Made by a program: the position numbers and the translations under genes. From Lysobacter arenosi (lineage in GTDB: Bacteria; Pseudomonadota; Gammaproteobacteria; Xanthomonadales; Xanthomonadaceae), in the NCBI RefSeq assembly GCF_016613475.2, contig NZ_CP071517.1, positions 1,736,001 to 1,800,000 on the forward strand: a stretch of 64,000 nucleotides of DNA. The letters run 5' to 3'. A model generated the notes under the pieces. That model saw nothing but the letters and a program-made list of their open reading frames with translations, did no database searches and was not told the DNA's origin. Below, piece by piece: positions 25,252 to 34,081 of the stretch (positions are counted from its first letter, which is position 1; every line of letters begins with the position of its first letter).

Positions 25252-27078
25252 ATGCGTTCGTTGCGCCCCACCCTCCTCGCCGTCGCCGTGCTCAGCGCGA
25301 CCCTCGCCGCCTGCCAGCCGCAGACCCCGCCGGCACCGGCCGACACCGCCGCCACGGCACCTGCCGCCCCGGCCTCCGATGCCGCCACCGACGCCCGCTT
25401 CGCCGAGATCTCGCAGCGCTGGCTCGACGGCTGGCTGCAGCTCAACCCGATCGCCGCGACCCAGATCGGCAAGCACGACTACGACAGCGAGGTCGATGAC
25501 CTCAGCGCGGCCGGCCGGACCAAGCTCGTCGACTTCAGCAAGAAGCTGCTGACCGAGCTCGACGCGATCGACACCACCAAGCTCTCGCGCGAGAACCAGA
25601 TCGACGCATCGATCCTGCGCAACCAGATCCGCGGCGACATCTGGGGCGTCGAGACGCTGCAGAGCTGGGCCTGGGATCCGCAGGTCTACAGCGGCCTGGC
25701 CGGCGGCGCGATCTACAACCTGATGGCGCGCGACTTCGCGCCGATGCCGCAGCGGCTGAAGTCGGCCACCGCGCGCATGCAGAAGATCCCGGGGATCTAC
25801 GCGCAGATGCGCGAGAACCTCGACCCGGCACGCGTGCCGTCGATCCACGCCGAGACCGTCGCCAAGCAGAACGCCGGCGTGCTCAGCCTGATCGACACCT
25901 TCATCGTCCCCAACGCCGACCAGCTCAAGGGCGAGGATCGCAAGCAGCTCGACGCCGCCGTCGCCGGCCTGCGCAAGGCCGTGGCGGAGCAGCAGACCTG
26001 GCTCGACAAGACCCTGGTGCCGAACGCCAAGGGTGACTTCCGCATCGGCCAGACCCTGTACGACGAGAAGCTGCAGTTCTCGCTGAACTCCTCGCTGTCG
26101 CGCGCGGAGATCAAGCAGCGCGCCGAGTCCGAACTCAAGCGCGTGCGCGGCGAGATGTACGCCATCGCCCAGAACGTGCTCAAGGACAAGCCCAACGCAC
26201 CGGAGCTGCCGGCCAATCCGACCCCGGACCAGCAGCAGAAAGCGATCGAGGCCGCGCTCGAGCTGGCCTACGCCGACAAGCCGGCACGCAACGAAGTGGT
26301 CGATTTCGCCAAGAAGACCCTCGCCGACGCGACCGACTTCACCCGCAAGCACGACCTGGTCACCGTGCCCAACGACCCGGTCAAGATCATCCTGATGCCG
26401 GAGTTCCAGCGCGGCGTCGCGGTGGCCTATTGCGATTCGCCGGGTCCGCTCGACAAGGGCCTGGACACCTACTACGCGATCTCGCCGATTCCGGACGACT
26501 GGGACGACAAGCAGGCCGACTCGTTCCTGCGCGAATACAACAGCCGCATGATCCACCTGCTGTCGATCCACGAAGCGATGCCGGGCCACTACCTGGAAGG
26601 CGCGCACTCGGCCAAGTCGCATTCGACCCTGCGTTCGGTGCTGCGCTCGGGCCTGTTCGCCGAGGGCTGGGCGGTCTACACCGAGGACATGATGGCCGAC
26701 GCCGGTTACCTGGATAACGACCCGCTGTTCCGCCTGGTGCAGCTGAAGTTCTACCTGCGCACGATCGCCAACGCGATCCTCGACCAGGGCGTGCACGTGG
26801 ACAACTGGAGCCGCGAGCAGGCGATGGAGCTGATGACCAAGCAGGCCTTCCAGCAGGAGCGTGAAGCGTCCGGCAAGTGGGTGCGCGCGCAGCTGACCTC
26901 GGCGCAGCTGCCGACGTACTTCGTCGGCGCGCAGGAGCACTTCGACATGCGCAAGGCAGTTGAGGCCAAGCTGGGCGACAAGTTCAACGCCAAGGCCTAC
27001 CACGACCAGGTGCTGTCGTACGGCGCGCCGCCGGTGCGCTTCGTCCGCGAGATGATGCTGGACGAACCGATCAAGTAA
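25252..27078 (+). CDS. DUF885 metallopeptidase-like lipoprotein
   Basis: 608 residues. A lipoprotein signal (AVLSATLAACQPQ) and an Ala/Pro/Thr linker precede the all-helical DUF885 domain. The likely zinc site is H440-E-A-M-P-G-H446 in SIHEAMPGHYLEGAHS, with a downstream Glu in FAEGWAVYTEDMM, as in HExxH-type carboxypeptidase folds. The family is widespread in Xanthomonads, and exported peptidase activity is predicted rather than proven. ATG 25252 gives the only good signal peptide. A 10-bp hairpin follows the stop. Confidence 0.9.
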   Translation: MRSLRPTLLAVAVLSATLAACQPQTPPAPADTAATAPAAPASDAATDARFAEISQRWLDGWLQLNPIAATQIGKHDYDSEVDDLSAAGRTKLVDFSKKLLTELDAIDTTKLSRENQIDASILRNQIRGDIWGVETLQSWAWDPQVYSGLAGGAIYNLMARDFAPMPQRLKSATARMQKIPGIYAQMRENLDPARVPSIHAETVAKQNAGVLSLIDTFIVPNADQLKGEDRKQLDAAVAGLRKAVAEQQTWLDKTLVPNAKGDFRIGQTLYDEKLQFSLNSSLSRAEIKQRAESELKRVRGEMYAIAQNVLKDKPNAPELPANPTPDQQQKAIEAALELAYADKPARNEVVDFAKKTLADATDFTRKHDLVTVPNDPVKIILMPEFQRGVAVAYCDSPGPLDKGLDTYYAISPIPDDWDDKQADSFLREYNSRMIHLLSIHEAMPGHYLEGAHSAKSHSTLRSVLRSGLFAEGWAVYTEDMMADAGYLDNDPLFRLVQLKFYLRTIANAILDQGVHVDNWSREQAMELMTKQAFQQEREASGKWVRAQLTSAQLPTYFVGAQEHFDMRKAVEAKLGDKFNAKAYHDQVLSYGAPPVRFVREMMLDEPIK

Positions 27079-27088
27079 CGATGCACCA

Positions 27089-27114
27089 CCCCTCTCCCGA
27101 CTGCGGGAGAGGGG
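27089..27114. repeat. CCCCTCTCCC hairpin repeat
   Basis: CCCCTCTCCC-GACTGC-GGGAGAGGGG is a perfect 10-bp stem just after the DUF885 stop. A related hairpin occurs at 43745-43769. This motif class is dispersed in Xanthomonad genomes and may act as a terminator or mRNA 3'-end stabiliser. Confidence 0.75.
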
Positions 27115-27137
27115 CTTCATCCAACGAGGAACCCGCC

Positions 27138-27554
27138 ATGTCCCCCGGCAGCACGGTCATTCCCACCCTGGTCTACCGCGACGCACCCAAGGCCATCGAC
27201 TGGCTGTGCGACGCATTCGGCTTCCAGCGCCAGGCGGTCCACGCCGACGGCGATGTAATCCTCCACGCGCAGCTCGTGCACGGCAGCGGCATGATCATGC
27301 TCGGCTCGGCCAACAAGGACGGCGAGTGGTCGCGGCTGATGATTCACCCCGATGAAACCGGCCAGCGCGCGACCCAGAGCATCTGCGTGATCGTCAGCGA
27401 CGCGGACGCCCACTACGCGCAGGCAACCAGAGCCGGCGCACCAGTCGTGATCGATATCGCCGATCAGCCCTACGGTGGCCGCGGCTACGCCTGCCGCGAC
27501 CTCGAAGGCCACCTGTGGTGGTTCGGCACCTACGACCCATGGAAGGACGCCTGA
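27138..27554 (+). CDS. VOC-family protein (glyoxalase/bleomycin-resistance fold)
   Basis: 138 residues. ATG 27138 follows GAGGA. The paired beta-alpha-beta-beta-beta pattern is visible: TVIPTLVYRDAPKAIDWLCDAFGFQ opens the first module, and QSICVIVSDADAHYAQATRAGAPVV opens the second. It ends with YACRDLEGHLWWFGTYDPW, the PhnB-like C-terminus. The metal ligand and substrate cannot be named. The stop is 3 bases before the next start, so it is in an operon with the DUF72 gene. Confidence 0.88.
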   Translation: MSPGSTVIPTLVYRDAPKAIDWLCDAFGFQRQAVHADGDVILHAQLVHGSGMIMLGSANKDGEWSRLMIHPDETGQRATQSICVIVSDADAHYAQATRAGAPVVIDIADQPYGGRGYACRDLEGHLWWFGTYDPWKDA

Positions 27555-27557
27555 GCG

Positions 27558-28379
27558 ATGGACGAATTCGGTAGCGGCCCGAAACCGGTCGACGGTATCC
27601 GCGTCGGCGTCGGCGGCTGGACCTACGTGCCCTGGCGCAGCAACTTCTACCCCAAGGGCCTGGTGCAGCGGCGCGAGCTCGAGTACGCCAGCCGCCATCT
27701 CAGCGCGATCGAGGTCAACGGCACCTACTACGGCTCGCAGAAACCGGCGACGTACGCGAAGTGGGCAGCGGAGACGCCGGACGGTTTCCTTTTCTCGGCC
27801 AAGGCGCCGATGCGGATCATGCAGTCGAAAACGCTGGCGAAGACCGGTCCGCAAATCGAGGACTTTGTCGGTGGCATCGCCTCGCTGGGTGATCGCCTCG
27901 GCCCGATCGTCTGGCAGTTCGACCAGGGGCCGCCGTTGCAGCGCGACACGTTCGCGCAGTTCCTCGCGCTGCTTCCCAACGAAGTCGAAGGCCGGCGACT
28001 GCGCCACGTGATCGACGTGCGCGACCATGCCTTCGTCGACCAGGACTACGTGGCGTTGCTGCGCCAGCACAACATGGCCGGCGTCTTCACCGATTCGTCC
28101 GAGCACCCGTCCTTCGCCGACGTCACCGCGGACTTCGTCTACGCGCGCCTGATGCAGACGCGCAGCGACATCGCCGATGGCTATCCCGACGACGAACTCG
28201 ACCGCTGGGCAGCGCGTGCTCGCGAATGGTCGCAAGGCGGGCAGCCGGCCGACCTGCCCTATCTTGCGGCGCAACATGCCGACGGCGGGAAGCGTGACGT
28301 GTTCGTTTATTTCATCAGCGCAGCTAAGGAGCGCAACCCGGCGGCGGCGATGGCGCTGCTGCGGCGCCTGGGCGCCTGA
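27558..28379 (+). CDS. DUF72 family protein
   Basis: 273 residues. The DUF72 TIM-barrel-like pattern is clear: RVGVGGWTYVPWRSNFYPKG, LSAIEVNGTYYGSQKPATYAKWAAETPDGFLFSAKAP, LGPIVWQFDQGPP, and HVIDVRDHAFVD. The family (E. coli YecE type) is widespread with no established reaction. It follows the VOC gene by 3 bases. Confidence 0.9.
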   Translation: MDEFGSGPKPVDGIRVGVGGWTYVPWRSNFYPKGLVQRRELEYASRHLSAIEVNGTYYGSQKPATYAKWAAETPDGFLFSAKAPMRIMQSKTLAKTGPQIEDFVGGIASLGDRLGPIVWQFDQGPPLQRDTFAQFLALLPNEVEGRRLRHVIDVRDHAFVDQDYVALLRQHNMAGVFTDSSEHPSFADVTADFVYARLMQTRSDIADGYPDDELDRWAARAREWSQGGQPADLPYLAAQHADGGKRDVFVYFISAAKERNPAAAMALLRRLGA

Positions 28380-28493
28380 CGACACTCGGCTCGGCGCAGC
28401 GAGCACTCGCTCCATGCCCATCGGCACTGTCGTACGCGCCGCATCGACCGTATCAACGGCACAATCTCCGTTCACCCCGGAAGAGATCACGCC

Positions 28494-29462
28494 ATGGCCA
28501 ACCGTCGCGAGTTCATCTCCACCGCCACCCTGACCGCCGCGGGCATCGCCCTGGCGCCGCTGGTGGCTTGCAGCCAGGAAAAGCCGGCCGCCAGCGCTGC
28601 CGCGCCTGCGTCGGCAGCAGCCAAACCGTTCAAGGGCCCGTTGCTGACACGGGCGGTCCCCGCCACCGGCGAAAAGATCCCGGTGATCGGCATGGGCACG
28701 TCCGGCAGCTTCGAAGTCGGTACCGATGCCGGCGGCCGCGCGCCGCTGCGTGAAGTGCTCGATACCTTCGTCAATGCCGGCGGATCGCTGATCGATACCG
28801 CACCGACCTACTCCACCGCCGAAGACGTCCTCGGCGACCTGATCGCCGACGCCAAGGCGAGGCAGAAGCTCTTCATCGCCACCAAGTTGTCGGGCGTGAG
28901 CGGGCGCGAGGAAGGCCTGGCCCAGTTCAACGATTCGCTGCGCCGGCTCAAGACCGACAAGGTCGAGTTGCTGCAGGTCCACAACCTGCGCGATACCGCC
29001 GCGCAGATAGCACTCGCGCGCGAACTCAAGCAGCAGGGCAAGACGCGCTACGTCGGCCTCACCCACTACCGCGAGGACGGCCAGGCGCAGCTCGCCGACG
29101 AGATGCGCCAGTTCAAGCCCGACTGGGTGCAGATCAACTACTCGCCGGTGTCACGCGGCGCCGAAAAAACGATCTTTCCGTTGGCAAAGGAACTGGGCAT
29201 CGCGGTGATGATCAACCGCGCCTTCGAGGACGGCCGGCTGATCTCGCAGATGCGCGACAAGCCGCTGCCACCGTGGGCGGCCGAAGTCGGCGCCGACTCC
29301 TGGGCGCAGCTGATCCTGAAGTACGTGCTCAGCCAGCCGGAAGTGACGGTGGTGATCCCGGCCACCTCGAAGGCCCGGCACCAGCTCGACAACCTCAAGG
29401 CGGGCACGGGCCAACTGCTCGATGCAAAGCAACGCGACGCGCTCGTCGCGGCGCTGGCCTGA
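28494..29462 (+). CDS. Tat-exported aldo/keto reductase
   Basis: 322 residues. The N-terminus is a twin-arginine signal (ANRREFISTATLTAAGIALAP) with a downstream Cys, so it may also be lipid-anchored. The AKR catalytic tetrad can be traced: D and Y in SLIDTAPTYSTAEDV, K in LFIATKLSG and H in ELLQVHNLRD. It would reduce carbonyl compounds in the periplasm, which is unusual because NADPH is not normally available there. Tat export of folded cofactor-bound enzyme may explain this. The MFS gene follows closely. Confidence 0.88.
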   Translation: MANRREFISTATLTAAGIALAPLVACSQEKPAASAAAPASAAAKPFKGPLLTRAVPATGEKIPVIGMGTSGSFEVGTDAGGRAPLREVLDTFVNAGGSLIDTAPTYSTAEDVLGDLIADAKARQKLFIATKLSGVSGREEGLAQFNDSLRRLKTDKVELLQVHNLRDTAAQIALARELKQQGKTRYVGLTHYREDGQAQLADEMRQFKPDWVQINYSPVSRGAEKTIFPLAKELGIAVMINRAFEDGRLISQMRDKPLPPWAAEVGADSWAQLILKYVLSQPEVTVVIPATSKARHQLDNLKAGTGQLLDAKQRDALVAALA

Positions 29463-29471
29463 CCGGTGCCC

Positions 29472-30797
29472 ATGGCGAACTGGTCGCACAAGATCGCGTC
29501 CCTCTTCGGCGTGACCGAAGAGGAGGCGCCCCCGGTACTGGCCGGCGCCCTGGTGTTCTTCCTGCTGTTCGCCGGCTACTTCATGCTGCGGCCGGTGCGC
29601 GAGACGATGGGCGTCGCCGGTGGCGTCGACAACCTGCAATGGCTGTTCACCGGCACCTTCGTCGCCACGCTGGCGGTGATGCCGCTGTTCGGCTGGATCG
29701 CGGCGAAGGTGAAGCGGCGCCACATCCTGCCGTGGACCTTTGGCTTCTTCGCCGCCAACCTGGCGCTGTTCGCGGTGTGCTTCCAGCTCGATCCGGAGAA
29801 CCTGTGGATCGCGCGCACCTTCTACATCTGGATCTCGGTGTTCAACCTGATCGCGGTGTCGGTGGTGTGGAGCGTGTGCGTGGACCTGTTCCCGACCTCG
29901 CAGGCCAAGCGCGTCTTCGCGCTGATGGCGTCCGGCGCGAGCCTGGGCGGCCTGGTCGGGCCATTGCTCGGCATCGCGCTGGTCGAGCTGATCGGCCATG
30001 CCGGCCTGCTGTGGCTGGCGGCGACACTGCTGATTGCCGCGATCTTCGCTGCCCGGCGCCTGCAACGCTGGCGCGATGCGCATCCGGTGCGGGAGGAACT
30101 GACCGCCGGCGCACGTGCGCGTCCGCTCGGCGGCAGCCCGCTCGCGGGCATCACCACCGTGATGCGCTCGCCGTACCTGCTCGGCATCTCCGCGTTCGTG
30201 CTGCTGTTGGCCAGCGTCAGCACCTTCCTCTACTTCGAGCAGGCGCGGCTGATCGAGCTGCGTTTCCCCGATCGCGCCGACCAGACCCAAGTGTTCGGGA
30301 TGATCGATGTGATCGTGCAGAGCCTGACGATCGCCTCGCAGCTGTTCCTCACCGGGCGGCTCGTGCAGCGACTGGGACTGGGCGTGCTGCTGGTGGCGGT
30401 GCCGATGGTGACCATGCTCGGCTTCCTGTGGCTGGCGATGGCGCCGACCTTCGCTGTCCTGGCGGTGGTGATGGTGGTGCGCCGCTTCGGCGAGTACGCC
30501 TTCGTCAGGCCGGGCCGCGAGATGCTGTTCACCGTCGTCCCGACCGAAGCCAAGTACAAGGCCAAGAGCTTCATCGACTCGGTGGTCTATCGCGGCGCCG
30601 ATGCCGTCAGCGGCTGGGCCAAGACCTTCGTCGACATGCTGGCGCAGCAGCCGGCGATCGCCGCGCTGGTGGGCGCGGCCATCGCGTTGACCTGGGCGGT
30701 GACTGGCGCGGGGTTGGCGCGGGCTCAGTCGCGCATCGCCGACCAGCTGGAAACCCAGCTGGAAACGGAGCCCGCCGCCGCGAACCGCTCCGTCTAA
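29472..30797 (+). CDS. MFS-type transporter, NTP/NDP-exchange-like
   Basis: 441 residues, about twelve hydrophobic helices. The N-terminal region (VLAGALVFFLLFAGYFMLRPVRETMG) and DLFPTSQAKRVFALMASGASLGGLVGP resemble the bacterial MFS branch related to NTP/NDP exchangers. The transport substrate is unknown, and the nucleotide-exchange label is a family name only. A GTG at 29466 is the alternative start. Its stop overlaps the stop of the convergent cyclase gene by 4 bases. Confidence 0.85.
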   Translation: MANWSHKIASLFGVTEEEAPPVLAGALVFFLLFAGYFMLRPVRETMGVAGGVDNLQWLFTGTFVATLAVMPLFGWIAAKVKRRHILPWTFGFFAANLALFAVCFQLDPENLWIARTFYIWISVFNLIAVSVVWSVCVDLFPTSQAKRVFALMASGASLGGLVGPLLGIALVELIGHAGLLWLAATLLIAAIFAARRLQRWRDAHPVREELTAGARARPLGGSPLAGITTVMRSPYLLGISAFVLLLASVSTFLYFEQARLIELRFPDRADQTQVFGMIDVIVQSLTIASQLFLTGRLVQRLGLGVLLVAVPMVTMLGFLWLAMAPTFAVLAVVMVVRRFGEYAFVRPGREMLFTVVPTEAKYKAKSFIDSVVYRGADAVSGWAKTFVDMLAQQPAIAALVGAAIALTWAVTGAGLARAQSRIADQLETQLETEPAAANRSV

Positions 30798-31681
30798 CCC
30801 AGGCGCGCCATCGCCCGCACCGGGAACGTGCCGGCGCCCTTCACCTTCGGCGGGATCGCGCTGAAGGCGAAGCCTTCATCCGGCAGCGCGGCCAGGTTGC
30901 ACAGGTGCTCGACGATCAGGATCTCGGCGCCGAGGAGCGTCGAATGCACCGGGCGTTCGCCGCCGCGGGTGTCGTCGATGTTCATCGAGTCGATGCCGAC
31001 CAGGGCGACGCCGCACTCACGCAGGTAAGCGGCCGTGTCCTCGGTCAGGAACGGGTGCTCGATCGCGTAGCCCGGCTCGCGCCAGTAGGCATCCCAGCCG
31101 GTGTGGACGAGCACGGCACGACCGCGCAGTTCCTTGTCGCGGAACCATGAGGCATCGATCGCGCGGACTTCGCGATGGTCGGCGTGGATGACGATGCCGT
31201 CGAGGTCGGCGAACGCCGCAATCCCGACCTGCGACAGGTCGTGGCCATGCGCGTAGCGGTGCGACGGACAGTCGATGTAGGTGCCGGTGTTGGCGACGAT
31301 CTCGATCCTGGCGATCTGGAACTCGGTACCGGCCGCGTACTTCGCGCGCGACTGCTCGCGGCTGAGGAAGTCGCAGATGCGCGCGGCGGGGAGACCGGGA
31401 TAGGTGACCAGGCCGTCCTCGATGACGTGGCTGAGGTCGACGTAGGTGCGCCCTTTCTCGGCGCCTCCGGCCTTGCGCTTGTGCGGCTCGGTGATGATCT
31501 TCTTGTTGAGGATGCGCGCCGGGCCGACCATCAGCAGGCGCAGGTCGCGCACGATGTAGTCGACCAGCTCCGCATCGGCGATGTCGTCACCGTCGATGTC
31601 CAGGCGGAAGTCCTGGCCCTGGATGCCGCCGCCGTTGGTGAACTCGAAGTCGAAGTCGAAAACGACGCGCTTGTCGGTCAT
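30794..31681 (-). CDS. Cyclase family protein (kynurenine formamidase-like)
   Basis: 295 residues. The metal-binding signature of the cyclase/KynB family is NTGTYIDCPSHRYAHGHDLSQ, with YVDLSHVIEDGLVTYPGLP at the front and VLVHTGWDAYW, then LVGIDSMNIDD later. The members hydrolyse amides or lactones, for example N-formylkynurenine. An N-terminal extension of about 80 residues, not typical of KynB, precedes the motif. It starts 4 bases after the stop of the EamA transporter, so the two form an operon. Confidence 0.87.
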   Translation of the reverse strand: MTDKRVVFDFDFEFTNGGGIQGQDFRLDIDGDDIADAELVDYIVRDLRLLMVGPARILNKKIITEPHKRKAGGAEKGRTYVDLSHVIEDGLVTYPGLPAARICDFLSREQSRAKYAAGTEFQIARIEIVANTGTYIDCPSHRYAHGHDLSQVGIAAFADLDGIVIHADHREVRAIDASWFRDKELRGRAVLVHTGWDAYWREPGYAIEHPFLTEDTAAYLRECGVALVGIDSMNIDDTRGGERPVHSTLLGAEILIVEHLCNLAALPDEGFAFSAIPPKVKGAGTFPVRAMARLG

Positions 31682-31685
31682 GTCG

Positions 31686-32582
31686 TCACTTTCCAGCCCG
31701 CTGGCTCAGCGCCACGCTGCCCAGGATCATCACGCCGGCGATGCCCATCTTCAAGGTCAGCGGCTCGTCCAGCAGCAGCCACGCCCAGGCCACGCCGAAC
31801 ACCGGAATCAGGTAGGTCACCGTCGAGGCGCGACCTGCGCCGATCCGGGCGATCAGGCGGTAGTACATGACGAACGCCAGGCCGGTGCAGAGCACACCGA
31901 GCATGCCGGCCGACAACCAGGACTTCATCGCAACCGCATGCGTCGGCCAGTTCGCGACCGCGAACGGCAAGGTCAGCAGTGCCGCCACGCCGAGAGTGGC
32001 CGAGGCCACCGCTGCCGGCGGAAGCCCGGTCAGGTGGCGACGCACCAGGTTGATGCCGACGCCGTACAGGAACGAAGCGCCCGCACCGGCGGCCACGGCC
32101 CAGCCGATGCTCGCGCCTGCCGTCTTGTCGCTGGCCAGCACGATCACGCCGACGAAACCGGCGACCAGCGCGATCGCACGGCGCGCACCGATCTTCTCGC
32201 CGAAGAACAGGAAGCCGACGAGCGCGGTGAACAGCACCGTCATCGCATTGGTGATCGCGCCCACGCCGGCCGGCGCGGTCTTGGCGGCCCACGCAAAGAG
32301 CATGAACGGCAGCGCCGAATTCAGCGCACCGATGATCGCCAGCTTCGGCCACAGCTTCGCCGGGAACTGCGCGCGGGCACGCCACAGGAACGGCAGCAGC
32401 ACGAGCGAGCCCAGTGCAAGACGAACCTCGACCAGCGCCATCGCGCCGAAATCAGGAGCGGCCACGCGCATGAACAGGAACGAGGCGCCCCAGATGGCGC
32501 CGAGCAGGCACAGTTCCAGCGGCGTGAACCAACCGCGTTCGTGCGTATCGGAAAGACTGGAAGTCGATGCAACGCTGGTCAT
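31686..32582 (-). CDS. EamA/DMT-family transporter
   Basis: 298 residues with ten hydrophobic helices in two EamA repeats: LELCLLGAIWGASFLFMRVAAPDFGAMALVEVRLALG in the first, GWAVAAGAGASFLYGVGINL in the second. The C-terminal VFGVAWAWLLLDEPLTLKMGIAGVMILGSVAL is typical. The family exports amino acids, metabolites or drugs. ATG 32582 has GAGG 7 bases upstream. The cyclase gene lies directly downstream, so the two may handle the same metabolite. Confidence 0.92.
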   Translation of the reverse strand: MTSVASTSSLSDTHERGWFTPLELCLLGAIWGASFLFMRVAAPDFGAMALVEVRLALGSLVLLPFLWRARAQFPAKLWPKLAIIGALNSALPFMLFAWAAKTAPAGVGAITNAMTVLFTALVGFLFFGEKIGARRAIALVAGFVGVIVLASDKTAGASIGWAVAAGAGASFLYGVGINLVRRHLTGLPPAAVASATLGVAALLTLPFAVANWPTHAVAMKSWLSAGMLGVLCTGLAFVMYYRLIARIGAGRASTVTYLIPVFGVAWAWLLLDEPLTLKMGIAGVMILGSVALSQRAGK

Positions 32583-32653
32583 GCCAAACCTCTTTTGAGG
32601 ACGTACTCGTGGGGGAGGACGTATGCGGAACGACAGTCGACGCTCGGGCGTAG

Positions 32654-33055
32654 TCAGCCCTGCGTCGGGTGATAGCAATGCGTGATGGATTCCGAACTAC
32701 CGCCTGCGGCGAGGAAGGCGGCGTAGCCAAGGTTCACTCCGATCAGGCGTACACCGCTTTCGGTATGCGGGCGATGCCGGCTGTCGGGAGCGAAGTACAC
32801 GTACGTTCCGTCGCCGTGGCGGACGTCTCCCTCGATGACCTCGCCGCTGATCACGTAGTACGACTCACCGGTCTCGTGGTGGTCCAGCACCGGCCACTGC
32901 GCGCCGGGCGCCATGTCCACCACCCACATGCGCAGGCCGGGGCCGGCGGGCAGGTCGCGGCGCAGGCAGCCGGGGCCGACCTCGACTGCCGGGACCGCCT
33001 CGATCGGCAGCGCCTGCATCGTCAATTGCGGGCTGATTTCGTGCAGATGGCCCAT
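32654..33055 (-). CDS. Cupin-fold protein
   Basis: 133 residues. The two cupin motifs are visible: DHHETGESYYVISGEVIEGD (motif 1, with HH and E) and YFAPDSRHRPHTESGVRLIGVNL (motif 2). ATG 33055 has AGGAG 7 bases upstream. It is divergent from a LysR-family regulator that probably controls it, with a perfect inverted repeat between them. The substrate is unknown. Confidence 0.87.
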   Translation of the reverse strand: MGHLHEISPQLTMQALPIEAVPAVEVGPGCLRRDLPAGPGLRMWVVDMAPGAQWPVLDHHETGESYYVISGEVIEGDVRHGDGTYVYFAPDSRHRPHTESGVRLIGVNLGYAAFLAAGGSSESITHCYHPTQG

Positions 33056-33102
33056 TCGTCCGCTCCTGCGGTCGGGCGCCAAGGGAGGCGCCCATCGACT
33101 AA

Positions 33103-33118
33103 TCTGGCTCTTGCCAGA
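33103..33118. promoter_or_regulatory. Candidate operator between the cupin gene and the LysR gene
   Basis: TCTGGC-TCTT-GCCAGA is a perfect inverted repeat in the 141-base divergent intergenic region, 48 bases from the cupin start and 79 bases from the LysR start. A second perfect repeat, GGGCGCC/GGCGCCC, lies at 33074-33093, nearer the cupin gene. A dyad at this position is where a LysR-type protein would be expected to bind. The assignment is inference. Confidence 0.5.
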
Positions 33119-33196
33119 CCGACATTCTGATTACCTGTACGTCCTGCACAAGCGCATACTTTGGCTGTCAGACACAAACCAGATTTGAGGCTCGAC

Positions 33197-34081
33197 ATGG
33201 CACTGCGCGCGGACTGGCTGCCGGCCCTGACGGCATTCGAATCGGCGGCCCGGCACCAGAACTTCGCCCACGCCGCCGAGGAGCTGCACCTGACCGCCAG
33301 CGCGGTCAGTCACCACGTACGCAAGCTCGAGTCGCGGCTGGGCGTGGCCCTGTTCCAGCGCCATGCGCGCGGAGTGGCCCTGACCGCCGACGGCCGCAAG
33401 CTGGCCGACGCCGCCGGCAGCGCCCTGGCCGACGTCGATGGCGTGCTGCGCAGCCTGCGCTCGGGGCGCGAGGACCACGACCGCATCCGCTTCACCACCC
33501 TGCACTCGCTCACCTACACCTGGCTGACTCCGCGCCTGCCCGAGTTCACCCAGGCGCACCCCAACCTGCGCCTGAGCATCGACACCGAGGTCGCACTGAC
33601 CCGCTTCGACGAACCCGGCCCGGATTTCGGCATCCGCCATGGACCAGGCCACTGGCCGGGACTGACCGCGCATTTCCTGATGGACGAAGGACTGCTGCCC
33701 GTGGTCTCGCCGAACTTTCCGGGAATCGACCAGATCCGGGAGCCGGCCGACGTCGCCAGGCAGCCGCTGATCTCCGACCACTCGCGGCAAGGCTGGCACG
33801 ACTGGTTCCGCGCCGCCGGCGTGCACGGCGCAAAGTTCGACGAACGCCTGACCTACACCGACAGCACCGGGGCGATGAACGCCGCCGTGTTCGGGATGGG
33901 CATCGCGCTCGCACGCTCGCGCATCGTCACCCCCTACCTCGAGAGCGGACGCCTGCAGCGGCTGCCGGTGCCGACGGTGAAGGCGCGCTGGGGCTACTAC
34001 GTGGTCTACCCCTCGCACCGGCGCCTGCGCGCGGCGGCGCAGACGTTTGTCGACTGGTTGCTGGCGCTGCCGAAGGATTGA
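33197..34081 (+). CDS. LysR-family transcriptional regulator (GcvA-like)
   Basis: 294 residues. The N-terminal winged helix is ALTAFESAARHQNFAHAAEELHLTASAVSHHVRKLESRLGVALFQRHARGVALTADG, then the periplasmic-binding-protein-like effector domain (FTTLHSLTYTWLTPRLPEFTQAHPNLRL). ATG 33197 follows GAGG; a TTG at 33161 in frame is less likely. Divergence from the cupin gene suggests that gene as its target. Confidence 0.92.
   Translation: MALRADWLPALTAFESAARHQNFAHAAEELHLTASAVSHHVRKLESRLGVALFQRHARGVALTADGRKLADAAGSALADVDGVLRSLRSGREDHDRIRFTTLHSLTYTWLTPRLPEFTQAHPNLRLSIDTEVALTRFDEPGPDFGIRHGPGHWPGLTAHFLMDEGLLPVVSPNFPGIDQIREPADVARQPLISDHSRQGWHDWFRAAGVHGAKFDERLTYTDSTGAMNAAVFGMGIALARSRIVTPYLESGRLQRLPVPTVKARWGYYVVYPSHRRLRAAAQTFVDWLLALPKD

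Noticed and set aside
27117..29066. 649-codon open frame on the minus strand
   Set aside because: It runs across three plus-strand genes (VOC, DUF72, aldo/keto reductase), each with clear motifs, so it cannot be a real gene.
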